The translations under genes and the position numbers were made by a program. A DNA stretch of 39,967 bases from Spongospora subterranea. Lineage: Eukaryota; Endomyxa; Phytomyxea; Plasmodiophorida; Plasmodiophoridae. The notes beneath the pieces were generated by a model. It was not told the origin of the DNA, did not search any database, and was given only the letters and a program-made list of their open reading frames with translations. The DNA is taken from the NCBI GenBank assembly GCA_900404475.1, contig OUQQ01000036.1:1-39967 (forward strand), given 5' to 3'. Positions within the stretch are counted from its first letter, which is position 1; each line of letters starts with the position of its first letter. Below, piece by piece: positions 21,092 through 31,008 of the stretch.

Positions 21092-23224
21092 ATGGCGGAC
21101 ACGTCAGTCTCGGCTCCAAGACAGAGGTCGCCGAAACATGGTTCTCAGGAATCGATGGATGTGCAGATTGCATTGTCACGACTTGTGAAGTCGCACGCCC
21201 CTGCAGCGATGGACGTCTCGTCAAGCGACAGCCATAGCCGTGGCGACAACAAGGAATCACGTGCCCAGCGCATAAATGATGGGCAACCCGCTCATATTGA
21301 TTTGCAAATTGACGATCCCGTCTCAGACCAATTGGCGGATCATGATAGTAATGAGAAGGCGAACCAGAATGGTGATTCAGAATGCCAACAGCCTCACCTC
21401 ATCCAAGATCCGTTAGGATTATGCTCTCCTCCGAGCCCTTCCCCATTTCCCGATGGATTTTGCGAAGCGATGGGCGTGAAATCGCGTGCTCGGAAATCGA
21501 GAGTGGCTTTAATCCCATTCTATATCATCGTTCCTGAGAGTCGACTGCATCGAGCATGGTTATTTATATTATTGGTTTTGTTAGCCTATACTGTCTTTGT
21601 GATGCCATGGCGCATCGCGTTCGCTGATGCCGATGCAGTTTTCATCGCCGATATTGTCGTCGATGTGTTCTTTGGTCTTGACGTCGTAATTTCATTTTTC
21701 ACTGCTTATGAGAACAATCGCGGTCGTCTGGAGACGGATCAATATCGTATCACGTCGCATTATTTGTCGACGTATTTTATCATTGACATTGTGTCCATAT
21801 TCCCTTTCTTTTTATTTGTTCGCGCGGATGATGGTCTTGTAATGTCAGTTCTTCGCGTTCCCCGTCTTATCAAGTTACTTAAACTGGTCCGCATTGTGAA
21901 GTTGCTTCGAAACTATCGCTTGAGGTCACTACTGATTTCTGTCGAATATAGCCCATATGTGCATCAAAAGCTATTGCGTATTGTCGAATTAGCTGCTGTT
22001 GTTTTAGCGTTCGCCCACTTCTCTGCGTGTATTTGGTACTACCTAGGCGCTGTTTATCGGGAGCAGAATATTGGGCCAGGCATCTCATGGATCGAAAGGG
22101 TGGGTGGAACATCTGTCTTCCAAGAATCCGACTGGTACAAATACACGTTGGCGCTGTATTGGTCGCTGTCGACACTGACTACGGTGGGGTACGGCGACAT
22201 CAGCGCTCAGACCCCAGCTGAGCTGGTATTTGCAATGCTTTCCATGATCATGGGCTCGACCGTATTCGCGTATACAACAGCGACCGTGGCTTCTATGATT
22301 AGAGAACGTGATCAACGTGCTCAACATCTACGCGACAAGATGAGCAGACTTAGAACGTTCGCATCTGCTCACAATCTATCAAACAGATTGCGCTCTTCAT
22401 TAACCAAGCGCATGAACACTATCTGGACGGCTCATTCCGCTAACGAGGGTCGTCATATGGCGGAATTGATGAACGAATTTCCGTCTGATCTGGCAATTCG
22501 AGTCACTGCCGAAGTCCATCGCGATCTGATTGAGCGTAGTTCGTTTACTTCGACGTATTCAGATCGACCCAACTTCATATTGAGCCTATTTCGTCAACTT
22601 CTGCCGTTGAAGTTAGTTCAAGGCGAGATGCTGGCACATCAAGGTGATCATGTTCATAACTGGTATATTGTGGAATCTGGCGAGGTTCGAGCTGTTCATC
22701 CTGTCTACCCAACTGTTGTTGTGTACCAGAGCTACACCTTCGGGCAGACGTTAGGCGATATAGGCTTGTTCCAGAGATCGATTGGTGGTCCAGACGTGTG
22801 GCTCTCATCAATTCGTTGTACGTCTACTTGTCGATTATGGCTTATAGATGGAGATACCTTCATGAAAATGGTGTCCCATTTCGGATTCGAAGAAAGGTTT
22901 AGGATTGCGTCCCAAGAAAAGGCAGAAGAAATGTCAAGGGCAATATCACAGGCTGACCGGAAGATCTCAATGCTTGAAAATCGAATATCGTCTCCGACTG
23001 AGCTAGCGATGACAGTCCCTGCCGCTATGGATGCCATTGAATCAAAGCGGAGGCTGTCGTCGGTGGATTTTTCAGTTCTCACTCGTACGCCGTCGCATTT
23101 TCGCGATGATGCGACCAGCAAGTTTCAGGAACAAGCCAGGGAATTAGCAGAAGCCATACGTCAAGTAAAGGTTCAGTTCCAGGCGTTGGAACTGGCAATG
23201 GCGTCATTCTCCAAGGCTGGCTAA
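21092..23224 (+). CDS. Voltage-gated K+ channel with cyclic-nucleotide-binding-like domain
   Basis: This should be a plasma-membrane or organelle potassium channel of the EAG/HCN/CNG-like superfamily. The single-exon CDS gives 710 residues from the ATG at 21092. A long polar N-terminus (about 1-135) precedes S1 (AWLFILLVLLAYTVFVM). S2 and S3 follow, then S4 with regularly spaced basic residues (RVPRLIKLLKLVRIVKLL) at about 256-273. S5, a pore with filter TVGYGD at about 365-370, and S6 follow. After a C-linker, the cNMP-binding fold spans about 497-590 (LVQGEMLAHQGDHVHNWYIV, then SGEVRAV). The phosphate-binding cassette is not canonical: the usual FGE...RxA pattern is replaced by LGDIGLFQRSIGGPDVW, so nucleotide binding is doubtful. 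A helical coiled tail ends the protein. Open frame extends 24 bp upstream without another ATG. Confidence 0.92.
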   Translation: MADTSVSAPRQRSPKHGSQESMDVQIALSRLVKSHAPAAMDVSSSDSHSRGDNKESRAQRINDGQPAHIDLQIDDPVSDQLADHDSNEKANQNGDSECQQPHLIQDPLGLCSPPSPSPFPDGFCEAMGVKSRARKSRVALIPFYIIVPESRLHRAWLFILLVLLAYTVFVMPWRIAFADADAVFIADIVVDVFFGLDVVISFFTAYENNRGRLETDQYRITSHYLSTYFIIDIVSIFPFFLFVRADDGLVMSVLRVPRLIKLLKLVRIVKLLRNYRLRSLLISVEYSPYVHQKLLRIVELAAVVLAFAHFSACIWYYLGAVYREQNIGPGISWIERVGGTSVFQESDWYKYTLALYWSLSTLTTVGYGDISAQTPAELVFAMLSMIMGSTVFAYTTATVASMIRERDQRAQHLRDKMSRLRTFASAHNLSNRLRSSLTKRMNTIWTAHSANEGRHMAELMNEFPSDLAIRVTAEVHRDLIERSSFTSTYSDRPNFILSLFRQLLPLKLVQGEMLAHQGDHVHNWYIVESGEVRAVHPVYPTVVVYQSYTFGQTLGDIGLFQRSIGGPDVWLSSIRCTSTCRLWLIDGDTFMKMVSHFGFEERFRIASQEKAEEMSRAISQADRKISMLENRISSPTELAMTVPAAMDAIESKRRLSSVDFSVLTRTPSHFRDDATSKFQEQARELAEAIRQVKVQFQALELAMASFSKAG

Positions 23225-24290
23225 AATCACGATTTTTTCAGATGCCAGTATCACTCCAATTTATTCTTAATTTTTCTCCACATGGAGGCTACACATTTAG
23301 AGCGTTAGTTAGCATTTTTGGCTGTATAATATACTTTGCAAAGCACAATTACGATTGAGTTAGGTGTTCTAAATTTGCAATGTGGATCAGCTAAAATTTG
23401 TAGAAAACTTGATTCCTGAGGTTGTACACAAAAAGCTCAGAAAGCAGTAGCAGGTTTTTTCAAGTGACTGGTTTCGCAGAACGTGGAATTTCCTGCTCAA
23501 AGCTGAAGTTCCAAGTCTGCTTGTTGTATTCATGTTCGGATTGATCTCCCTTGGCAATTTGTGTTTTCAATAACTACACCAGACGTTGTTGATTGGCAAC
23601 CGTGCATGTGTGATTTAACAGCTGGCAAACTCGCAGATGATTCATCGATCGACGTCGGCCATGCCATGCCTCGAATGGAGTCTTCCCTATCTTTCGGTGA
23701 GATCCTTCGATTTTGTATGGATCGCGGCTCCCTAGAATTGCTTCTCCAATCCTGCATGTATTCGAATGCATTTTGCCATCTTTAACGTTGTGAGGTTTAC
23801 TCGTTCAGCAATACTGGAACGTCTGACTTGTCTCTCGCAATATCAAGCCAGACCAAAGAATCAACTGTAGTCATCGATGACGATCACAACATACCGAGCA
23901 CCAAATAAAAATGCTGGCTCAGGGAGTAAACCCATCAGACCTGAATATATTAACTAAAGTGGCTTTATCGATAAACCTAGACGGCCATAGCACAAGCAGC
24001 CAAAGTGTGCGTCCTCCCTGGATCATCAAATCGTTTCAAATTGCCAATTCCGATTACCAAGGTTTGATAAAAAAAGGCAGGGAGGACATACAACTTGACT
24101 GCTTTGGGGAAAACACTGTTCGATTTGAGTATCAAAATGGTCGACGAATACTAGTAGAACAGTTTTTTTTTACAGTCGGTCTTGTCGTTAATGGCAACGC
24201 GATTGCGCCAGACCAGTGACATGTGTCGATGTCCGCTTCGCTGCGGATGCAGAGATATGGGCAATGCGATGGTTGAACTGCTTATAACCT
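23225..24290. other. Intergenic, no recognised gene
   Basis: Plus-strand frames at 23561-23785 and 23911-24219 are open but unrecognised. The second begins with an ATG (MLAQGVNPSDLNILTKVAL) and could be a small hypothetical gene of 102 codons or an exon. I give it low weight because it abuts a repeat cluster. Confidence 0.3.
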
Positions 24291-24292
24291 CT

Positions 24293-24444
24293 CGTCAATG
24301 CGTTACAGTCTAGGGACTTTTCGACTTTCCGTCACGTCAATGCGTTACAGTGCGTGCCGTGCCTACAGTCTACAGTATGGGGACCTTGCCGTCACGTTGA
24401 TGCGTTACAATGCATGCCGGTACAGTCTAGGGCCTTTCCGTCAC
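24293..24444. repeat. Degenerate tandem repeat, three copies of about 38-60 bp
   Basis: The phrase cgtcaatgcgttacag recurs at about 24293, 24334 and, diverged to cgttgatgcgttacaatg, about 24393. Copies also share cagtctagggac-like and ccgtcac blocks. Copies differ in length and sequence, so the array is old or unevenly expanded. Confidence 0.7.
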
Positions 24445-24472
24445 TGGCACTGATACCGAGCGGCCAATGGCA

Positions 24473-24656
24473 GTATCGTTGTTGTTGATTCTTAGAATCA
24501 TTCATGTATATAGATGTTCGATTCCGAGCCATTATATCGGCCATTACAAGTGCTTGGCGTTCATTGTTTCATATATCATCACATCTCTGATGATCGATCG
24601 AACATCTATATAGTGAACTTATGAATATTTCTGAAAAGAATCAACAACATCGATAC
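24473..24656. repeat. Inverted repeat element, about 51-61 bp arms (MITE-like)
   Basis: The left arm 24473-24523 and right arm 24596-24656 are imperfect reverse complements. Matched blocks include gtatcg/cgatac at the tips, gttgttgattctt/aagaatcaacaac, and tatatagatgttcga/tcgaacatctatata. The spacer is about 70 bp. I see no obvious target-site duplication outside the tips. Confidence 0.75.
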
Positions 24657-24809
24657 TAACAATGACCGCTCGATATCCAATTGAATTAAGAAGCGTGATC
24701 TGTCAAGATGTGTTGCCTTGACCGTCGGCATGTGGGTTTGCTGGAATTGCATTAGGGACCGTCGTCAGCGAAGAAACGATGCCTAAGCCGACCGGTTGTT
24801 TACTATCTT

Positions 24810-25092
24810 CTTCATCAACACAGAGAGCTACGCGAAACGGACCAGTTAGGATATGTATCTTAAGGCATTCTGATTGCCCATCAATAGGAATGCGCGCTAC
24901 ACAGATAAAACAGATGAGCAACATTGACCAACATCCATACACTGTTGGCAGCAGGACATTCAGAAGCAAATCGAGGATTAGGAGGCAACAGTTGTTCCAA
25001 GCGTAATTCCTATGGATGCGCAATCAGGATAAATTCTTTTGTGAAGATACCTATCTTAACTCGTCCCTTTCGCGCAGCTCTCTGTGTTGATA
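24810..25092. repeat. Inverted duplication, about 45-50 bp arms with 170-180 bp spacer
   Basis: About 24812-24862 and 25036-25087 pair as reverse complements, sharing atcaacacagagagct and cgcgaaa blocks. Each arm encodes a version of the same peptide on opposite strands: minus KIHILTGPFRVALCVD from the left arm and plus KIPILTRPFRAALCVD from the right arm. This suggests that a coding fragment was copied in reverse. Confidence 0.7.
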
Positions 25093-25099
25093 ATCAAAA

Positions 25100-25540
25100 A
25101 GTTTGAAAGGAGGATGAATCAGATAGTTCACGTCAAGACAGAATCCAACGTAATCTGCTACCGGAGCGAGCTTGATCAACTCGCACTGATGGTTACGGGT
25201 ATCATTCATGGTCAAACAGTCCATTCGGCAGTCCGAACGGCCACCAATATGGCCCATCATGAAGGGGCGATCGACTGTCGAGGAACAAGCAGATATTGAC
25301 AAACGATTTCAAGGAAAGCATCGTCAGTGACAGGAATCAAATCACATGAAGAACGAAACGATCAGGTTGAAGTAGATTACCGGTAAAACATAACTTTGAA
25401 AAATACCAGAATTTTAGCCAAGAAATGGACTTGCAGAATATGACGCATCACGCGCCTCAGCATGACATTTTGAACAGGAGCATTTGAACCTAAAATTACA
25501 GCCGAGGCCCTGACTGGCGACAGACTTTATGTGGAACTAA
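25100..25540. other. Intergenic sequence left of the hAT remnant
   Basis: Short frames on both strands only. I see no feature that I can support. Confidence 0.35.
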
Positions 25541-25541
25541 T

Positions 25542-26795
25542 TAGAGATGTGGAGTCGACTCAATGACTCGACTCCAAGTTTTGCTGAGTGACTCGGAGTC
25601 GAATCGACTTAATCGTCCAACCACAAATAATATATTTCAATCACTTTAAGTTCGAGCCACGATTGTAATTCGCTCACTGCTGCAACGCTGCCATCTCCAA
25701 GGCGTGCGCGCCTCTTTGATACGGTTGTCCCTGCTCTGAAAACTGCCTGTTCACTTGGAACCAACGTCGACATGATGCTCAAATACTCTTTAGCCATCAT
25801 TGACACTCTTGGATACATGGAACAATTGAGTTTGAACCAAAGCAAAAGTCTCGACTGGACTGCTCGATTGACATGTTCGTGTGGGCAATCCAGCGTTTCA
25901 TTTCGCATGCAAACGACTTTGAAAAGTTGTCGGACGTGCGATGACTCTGCGCCGTTAGAAATAGAGCTTCAATGAGCTTGCTCTTCTTCTTTGCAGGCAC
26001 TTCTGAAGAAGAACATCTGTCGAGTCCGTTTTCATTGTCGACCCTGAACACTATTCGTCAAAACTTGAAACAATTCCATTAGTAGTTGTTAGATCTGCTA
26101 ACCTATTCATGTACTTCGTCGTATATGTGAACTCCACGAGAGCCTTCGCGTCGCCAACATCAACGCCCCAATTGGCTAACTTGCCAAGGGGTTTTCAGGT
26201 AAGACAATTTTTCTTTGAATCAAAATCCTCTGATTCGTTCATGAAGTATAAGAAGATTAAGAAAAGTTATAACAAGATACTGAAATTGTAGATTGATTAA
26301 ATTCAAAATGATCGAATAATAGTGAAGGATCCGACAATCCGTAGCACACTTCTATGGCTTTATTGTTAATCTTTTCGTCTGTGATGACAATCCTCGAAGT
26401 CCCAAACACCCTGAGTCATGAGTCGAGTCGACTCCGAGTCCGGTACCGCTGTTGGACATATTAATGACTAGGTGTTGCCAGATACGGATGTCGCAATGAC
26501 TTCTGATCAAGTAGGCGCATCGGTGGCCGTCGCGGTTTGCCCTAGCATTGGGGCGTGTAAATGCAGCATGTTTTCATGGCTGGCATCTTGCAGCGGCGTT
26601 ACAACATCATGGATATCGGTGGCCGTCGCCCAAGGGCCTGCTGGACAATGTCACCGTCCAGCATGCCTGGTGGTACTTCGTCCGAATCTGGAAATACCCA
26701 ATCAGGGTAATCAGGTTGCTTTATCATTATTAATGTCCAATAGCGGTACCGGACGGAACTCGAAGTCGACTCGACTCGTGAGTTGCGCATCTCTA
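25542..26795 (-). mobile_element. Decayed hAT-family transposon
   Basis: The minus-strand frame 25908-25609 encodes the hAT C-terminal dimerisation domain: LLLWFKLNCSMYPRVSMMAK, then EYLSIMSTLVPSEQAVF and RARLGDGSVAAVSELQSWLE. The preceding frame 26051-25797 leads into it, with a frame change near 25850, so the transposase is broken. The ends are flagged by tagagatg at 25542 and catctcta at 26788-26795, each followed inward by clustered gagtcgactc-type repeats. I see no matching 8-bp target duplication. Much of the 5' transposase region is missing and its place is taken by an inverted repeat (26413-26490 with 26680-26785). Confidence 0.8.
26413..26785. repeat. Inverted repeat inside the 5' end of the hAT remnant
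   Basis: The terminal-side block 26730-26785 (reverse complement gagtcgagtcgacttcgag, then a ggtaccgct-type motif) recurs in direct orientation at 26413-26467. The pairing extends weakly inward to about 26490 and 26680 (ccagatacggatg against ccagattcggacg). The space between also has a 15-bp direct repeat, atcggtggccgtcgc, at about 26520 and 26614. Confidence 0.65.
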
Positions 26796-26799
26796 CTGT

Positions 26800-27840
26800 A
26801 GGTAGGATCTTGCGCTATCTTTGTTAAACCCTGGCGCAATGCATTGGTGTGTCCGAAGATACAGTGTCACTGGCAAACCCACGGACTCCGTCAATCATTT
26901 AGATAAACGAAGTGGCAACTGCGGCGTCGTTTGTGTTGATGGAGACCAGGTAGGGCTGGGCACCATCTTGTTCCGATTGTCCCAATGATTAACCTTTTCA
27001 TCGTGAGCCGGTCGATGTGCTAACCTGTGTGTGTGTTTACCCTTCCAAACCTTACGGTTCTGGCGCTAATGGTTGTTTCTGCTTCGTTGCCGATTTCCCA
27101 TCGAGTACCCCCTATTTCATAGGGCGATCTCGGTGAGTATTCACCAACCTATCGCCGTCTTTTCCGCTGGGAGTTATGCACATACAGGGCATCGACCGGT
27201 CTGAGAGCGTTTTGGATATGAGATATGAGGGATCACAATTTATTTTCAATTTGTTTATTATTGATCCTGAATTTGTATTTTAACAGAGCCCTTTTTACAG
27301 GTTTTGACAAAGTGCTGTTCAATCTTATTGGGGTGCTAATATGATAAAATAAACTTGATTTTGTTGTAGATTAGTGTCTGGTCGTTGACTTCAGAATCAT
27401 GTGCTGATCGTTTGGCCGCTTGTTTAAAATTCGAGTTGCTGCTGAAAATTGAGCAGATATGACTGTTGGAACACAAACGAAGTGCAACGACCAATTGTGT
27501 TGCAGATATTTTGCTAAATTATTCACCAACAGGTTTCAGACTCTCTCTGATATTGAACTGATCAAAACAACATCGTTCACCGGTTATGTCATATGTATCG
27601 TTCCGTTTCATTTTGCTGAACCGAGATGGAAACATGACCGTAATCGAACTGTCGCCGCGAGGCAGCACGACCTTCTCTTGGGGTGACCAGCTTTGTCCCG
27701 ATATATAATACCCGTTCTATACACATCCATTGTGATATTGGGAAGAACAATTCGCCATGAGAGAGTCTTGTGAGACCTCACACACGTACATGGTCCTTTG
27801 ATATACACGAATCTACATGCGATCCAACAACACGTAATTT
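26800..27840. other. No gene recognised
   Basis: A plus-strand frame at 27459-27686 (ATG start, 75 codons) is unrecognised. The rest shows no ORF of note. It lies between the hAT remnant and the large foldback. Confidence 0.35.
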
Positions 27841-27849
27841 ACGGTCAGA

Positions 27850-28362
27850 GTCCATGTGAAGCTTATCTCAGCATTATTCGACAATGTCGTTGGACGCTTT
27901 ATGAACTTCGACGATGGGTACGGTCTAATATTGATTTTGGAATGGACTCAGAGAATCTTCAAAGTCGAATGACATTTTATTCATGTTTATGATTCTCACG
28001 ACTAAATGCTTTTCGTCATGAAATTGAATTATCGCTGTTTGATGGCCGTCGTTGTATTAATGCGTCGTCGCTACATTAAGGAAATTCATTTTATTCTGCA
28101 TAACCGTCGTTACCATCTCTGGTTGTCTCCCATTATTCCATTACCGTCTAGGTCCCAACGACGTGGATGACGTGGTGGCAAAAATCGGCGATTATACGAA
28201 GACATTAGTCGCATGAAGTATAACCATGTATAAAATGCAATTTCGACCTTGAGTGTATTATGAACAACTTTCTGAGTCCATTCCAAACATTCGATCGAAC
28301 CCATCGTCGTAGTTCAAAAAGCTTCCACCTGTCGAGAAGTGTTGAGATAAGTCGCACATGGA
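27850..28362. repeat. Large foldback: about 210-230 bp inverted arms around a short loop
   Basis: The left arm (about 27850-28060) and right arm (about 28130-28362) are reverse complements with scattered mismatches and small gaps. Clear matched blocks include tttggaatggactcag, gaacttcgacgatggg/gaactacgacgatggg, tccatgtg and cgactaa-type segments. The loop is roughly 70 bp. The plus strand of the left arm has an open frame (27798-27992), so the arms may derive from a coding piece of an element. Transcription through it would give a long double-stranded RNA hairpin. Confidence 0.75.
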
Positions 28363-28430
28363 CACCAAGTGTGTCTTGCCTATCCTGTGTACCCGTCTTG
28401 TCTCACTTTATCTGCTCTGTAAATTCACAA

Positions 28431-28729
28431 ACATCTTCACCCGCATCGGTTAGCCGCATTCATTTTCTTCACTCGCAATGAAGACAGCAACAAGGATGAT
28501 AGGCCATTTGCGGCATGTCTTCTTGACAGGACTCGGGGAATCCTGACGATATTGGGGTTGCACTGTACCAGGGTACTGGGTCGAATAGGGTATAGGAATA
28601 GAGGATTGAAGATTGACTACTGAGGATGAATTCAACTCTCTGAATAATAAACACTCTTTAATTGATAAACACTTTCTGATTGATAACCACTGCATTGGGC
28701 ATCTTCACCCGCATTGGTCAACCGCAATG
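28431..28729. repeat. Dispersed direct repeat of about 28 bp plus local AT tandem repeat
   Basis: catcttcacccgcat, followed by ggtta/ggtca and accgca, occurs at 28432-28458 and again at 28700-28724. Between them, 28645-28690 shows short imperfect repeats of gataaacactttctgatt. A 136-codon frame (28613-29023) runs over the second copy, but I see no motif in it. Confidence 0.55.
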
Positions 28730-29029
28730 GTCATCACAAAGGTGGTTCCCTGTTACTCTACAGAAATCGTCCGTTCAGGCGCACTTGGGTTGAGGGGCCC
28801 TGTTGGAAAACCAAAGTGTAACTCAAACAAAGTGTCCCCGCAGCCCGGTGTTACCCTCTGCACCGTAGAGTCGTTTATTGGGCAGCGCAAGCACACATCG
28901 AAACGATTCCTCTCTGGGGAGCCTGCCCGCAATAACGACGATAGTGGCGTCACAGTAGACAAAACCATTGTCAACTTGGGTTTCAAAACAATTGTTGCCT
29001 TTTATTTTAATCTGTCATGCTAAACAAAC

Positions 29030-30055
29030 ACCTGTCGAAAATTTAAAATATTACTTGGTACTGGGTAATCTACAAGATGACTTGTTAACCCAACATTCAA
29101 GAATCTCTGTTGAAATGATAATTCGGCTGTTGAGCTGCGAAGTCGTGGGTTTCCAGCGATCAGCGTTTTGTGCACCAATCCAGCTGCAAAGTTCTCATTT
29201 GAATCACAAGTAAAATGAAGTGCGACAATTGCCCGGCACCCTGAGTTGTCGGAGTCTCAAGTAAATGACGTCCAAACGTGGACCACACGCACTCCACAGC
29301 AACGATGCGGAATTAATCTTTCACTAACTTTTAAAAAAAACATTCAATCTGTAATTTTTGCGAATCTGCAAAAAAATTGCGAAATGAAAATATAACAAAA
29401 ACCACGATTTTACTTCTCAATTGACCCTGATCCAAACCAATTCCCATCTGGGTATTGCTTTGGACCAACGTCCGGTTGATGTGGCGGGGCCTCTCGGTGC
29501 CGGCCATCTGGTCATCTCGGGGACTTCAGTCCCGAATATATGGCGGGGCGAGGGAATGTTTCCCTTCCCATCACCACTCTATTTTTTAAATAAACTCACT
29601 CCGATATTAAATTGATCAAAAAATCGACATCGTTGTCTGACAATGACGAACAGGCCTGGTCAAACGGCTACTGTAGATGATGATGAAAATCGGGGGGAAA
29701 CAGTACTCATTCAAAACAATGAACGCAAAGCACAACTTGTTTCGGGTTTTAATTTACATTCCGTTATTTAGATTGCAATGGTAAACCGGGGACCATAACA
29801 TACAACACGATGGAGTACAGTATTGGTCAACACGGTTTCCGTTTCCGTGAAAATCACGAGCGCTGAACAAAATCGCAATTGAACCACGATGATTCGCTTA
29901 CACATTCCACGATCACAGATTCTTCAAATCATTCTTCACCCACCATATCGATCAACACTTACGAGAAGATTTGTGGTGGGGCTCTTCTTTCTCAATACAA
30001 ACCTCCAATAATTCCGGTTTGCGGTTTATAACCTATCCGGCGCGGATATTCGAGC
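29030..30055. other. Intergenic region before the SIM/zinc-finger gene
   Basis: AT-rich sequence with an A-tract around 29332-29340. A short plus frame at 29421-29615 is unrecognised. Nothing else is supportable. Confidence 0.35.
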
Positions 30056-30061
30056 AACTGT

Positions 30062-31008
30062 ATGATCCGGGTGGCGCAATCGCACATGAGTCGTCCTGGC
30101 CCGGGAGTCCTGGTGCCATTGCCCGCTAAGACCGACCAGGCCCAGGTCAACATCGGCGACGACATCGCCCATGCAATTCAGATTTCCTCAGACGAAGATG
30201 TCCCGATCGAGCACGATAGGGATTGCGACGAAGTCATCACCTTGTCGGATACCGAGCCGGACACTTCGACATTGAGCGTCAATCTCAGTAAAAAACTGGG
30301 TCGTTTTTGAAGATCTGACTGTTGCTGATCGAGAGAATTTGTATGGTAGTTCATACGATCATGGCGTCGTTATTGCCGAAAGCGGAATACCTGGCCGAGA
30401 CCTATGAATCGCGTCGATACACTTTGATTCTGTATTGGCACCCAAACCAGAACAATATCTACACGGGCGTTCTGTTGGCGAAACCGGATAAGGTCACGGT
30501 GATGTCAGGCGGTGATTTCCTGGAACCGTTCGCCTTCAACTGTCTGTTGCTGAAACGGACTTTGCCCAGTATTCGCCCAGGAGCGTCGGCCCCAATCGCC
30601 TCCATATCTGGCGTGAATGGTTTTCCTAACCTCAGCACGTGCTATTGCCATCATAGCTTTCTTTACGAAGACGATCTCTCTTGCCGAGCGAATATCGCAG
30701 CGTTTTTCCAGTCGATCACGCGTATACACGGATTTCTCGTCGATGACGATGGCGAAATCGTCGATGATGAAACACCTGCAATCAATTCCTCGTCGCCGGC
30801 AACGTTCATGTGTCGATACCCGGAAAGGGCGCTAGATCGTTGCCCCATCTGTCACCAGCGAGTATTTGATCCAGAGCACTTCCTCAGGCACGAATCCGAT
30901 CTGTGGAACGAGCTGCCCGAAGGCGACCGTCAATCCATCCACGAGAGCGCCCTTAACAGAACCGCACGAATCAGGCGCATCGTCAACAGAATAAACCAAT
31001 CTGTCTAA
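30062..31008 (+). CDS. Hypothetical protein with SUMO-interaction motifs and a small zinc finger, 2 exons
   Basis: Exons 30062-30299 and 30350-31008 flank a 50-bp GT-AG intron. The joined CDS of 897 nt encodes 298 residues. The acidic N-terminus has two stretches typical of SUMO-interaction motifs, IQISSDED and EVITLSDTE: hydrophobic cores beside Ser/Asp/Glu. The middle is a folded-looking region (YTLILYWHPNQNNIYTGVLL) of unknown family. Near the C-terminus RCPICHQRVFDPEHFLRHE has the Cys-x2-Cys...His-x3-His arrangement of a compact zinc finger, somewhat like ubiquitin-binding zinc fingers of DNA-repair proteins. A nuclear, SUMO- or ubiquitin-related role is inference only. The ATG at 30086 is an alternative start. 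The stop lies inside the duplicated assembly segment. Confidence 0.7.

Noticed and set aside
28613..29023. 136-codon ORF as a gene, or as a long terminal repeat starting tgttgg
   Set aside because: The ORF runs over a dispersed repeat with no motif. I found no matching end, primer-binding site or second copy for an LTR.
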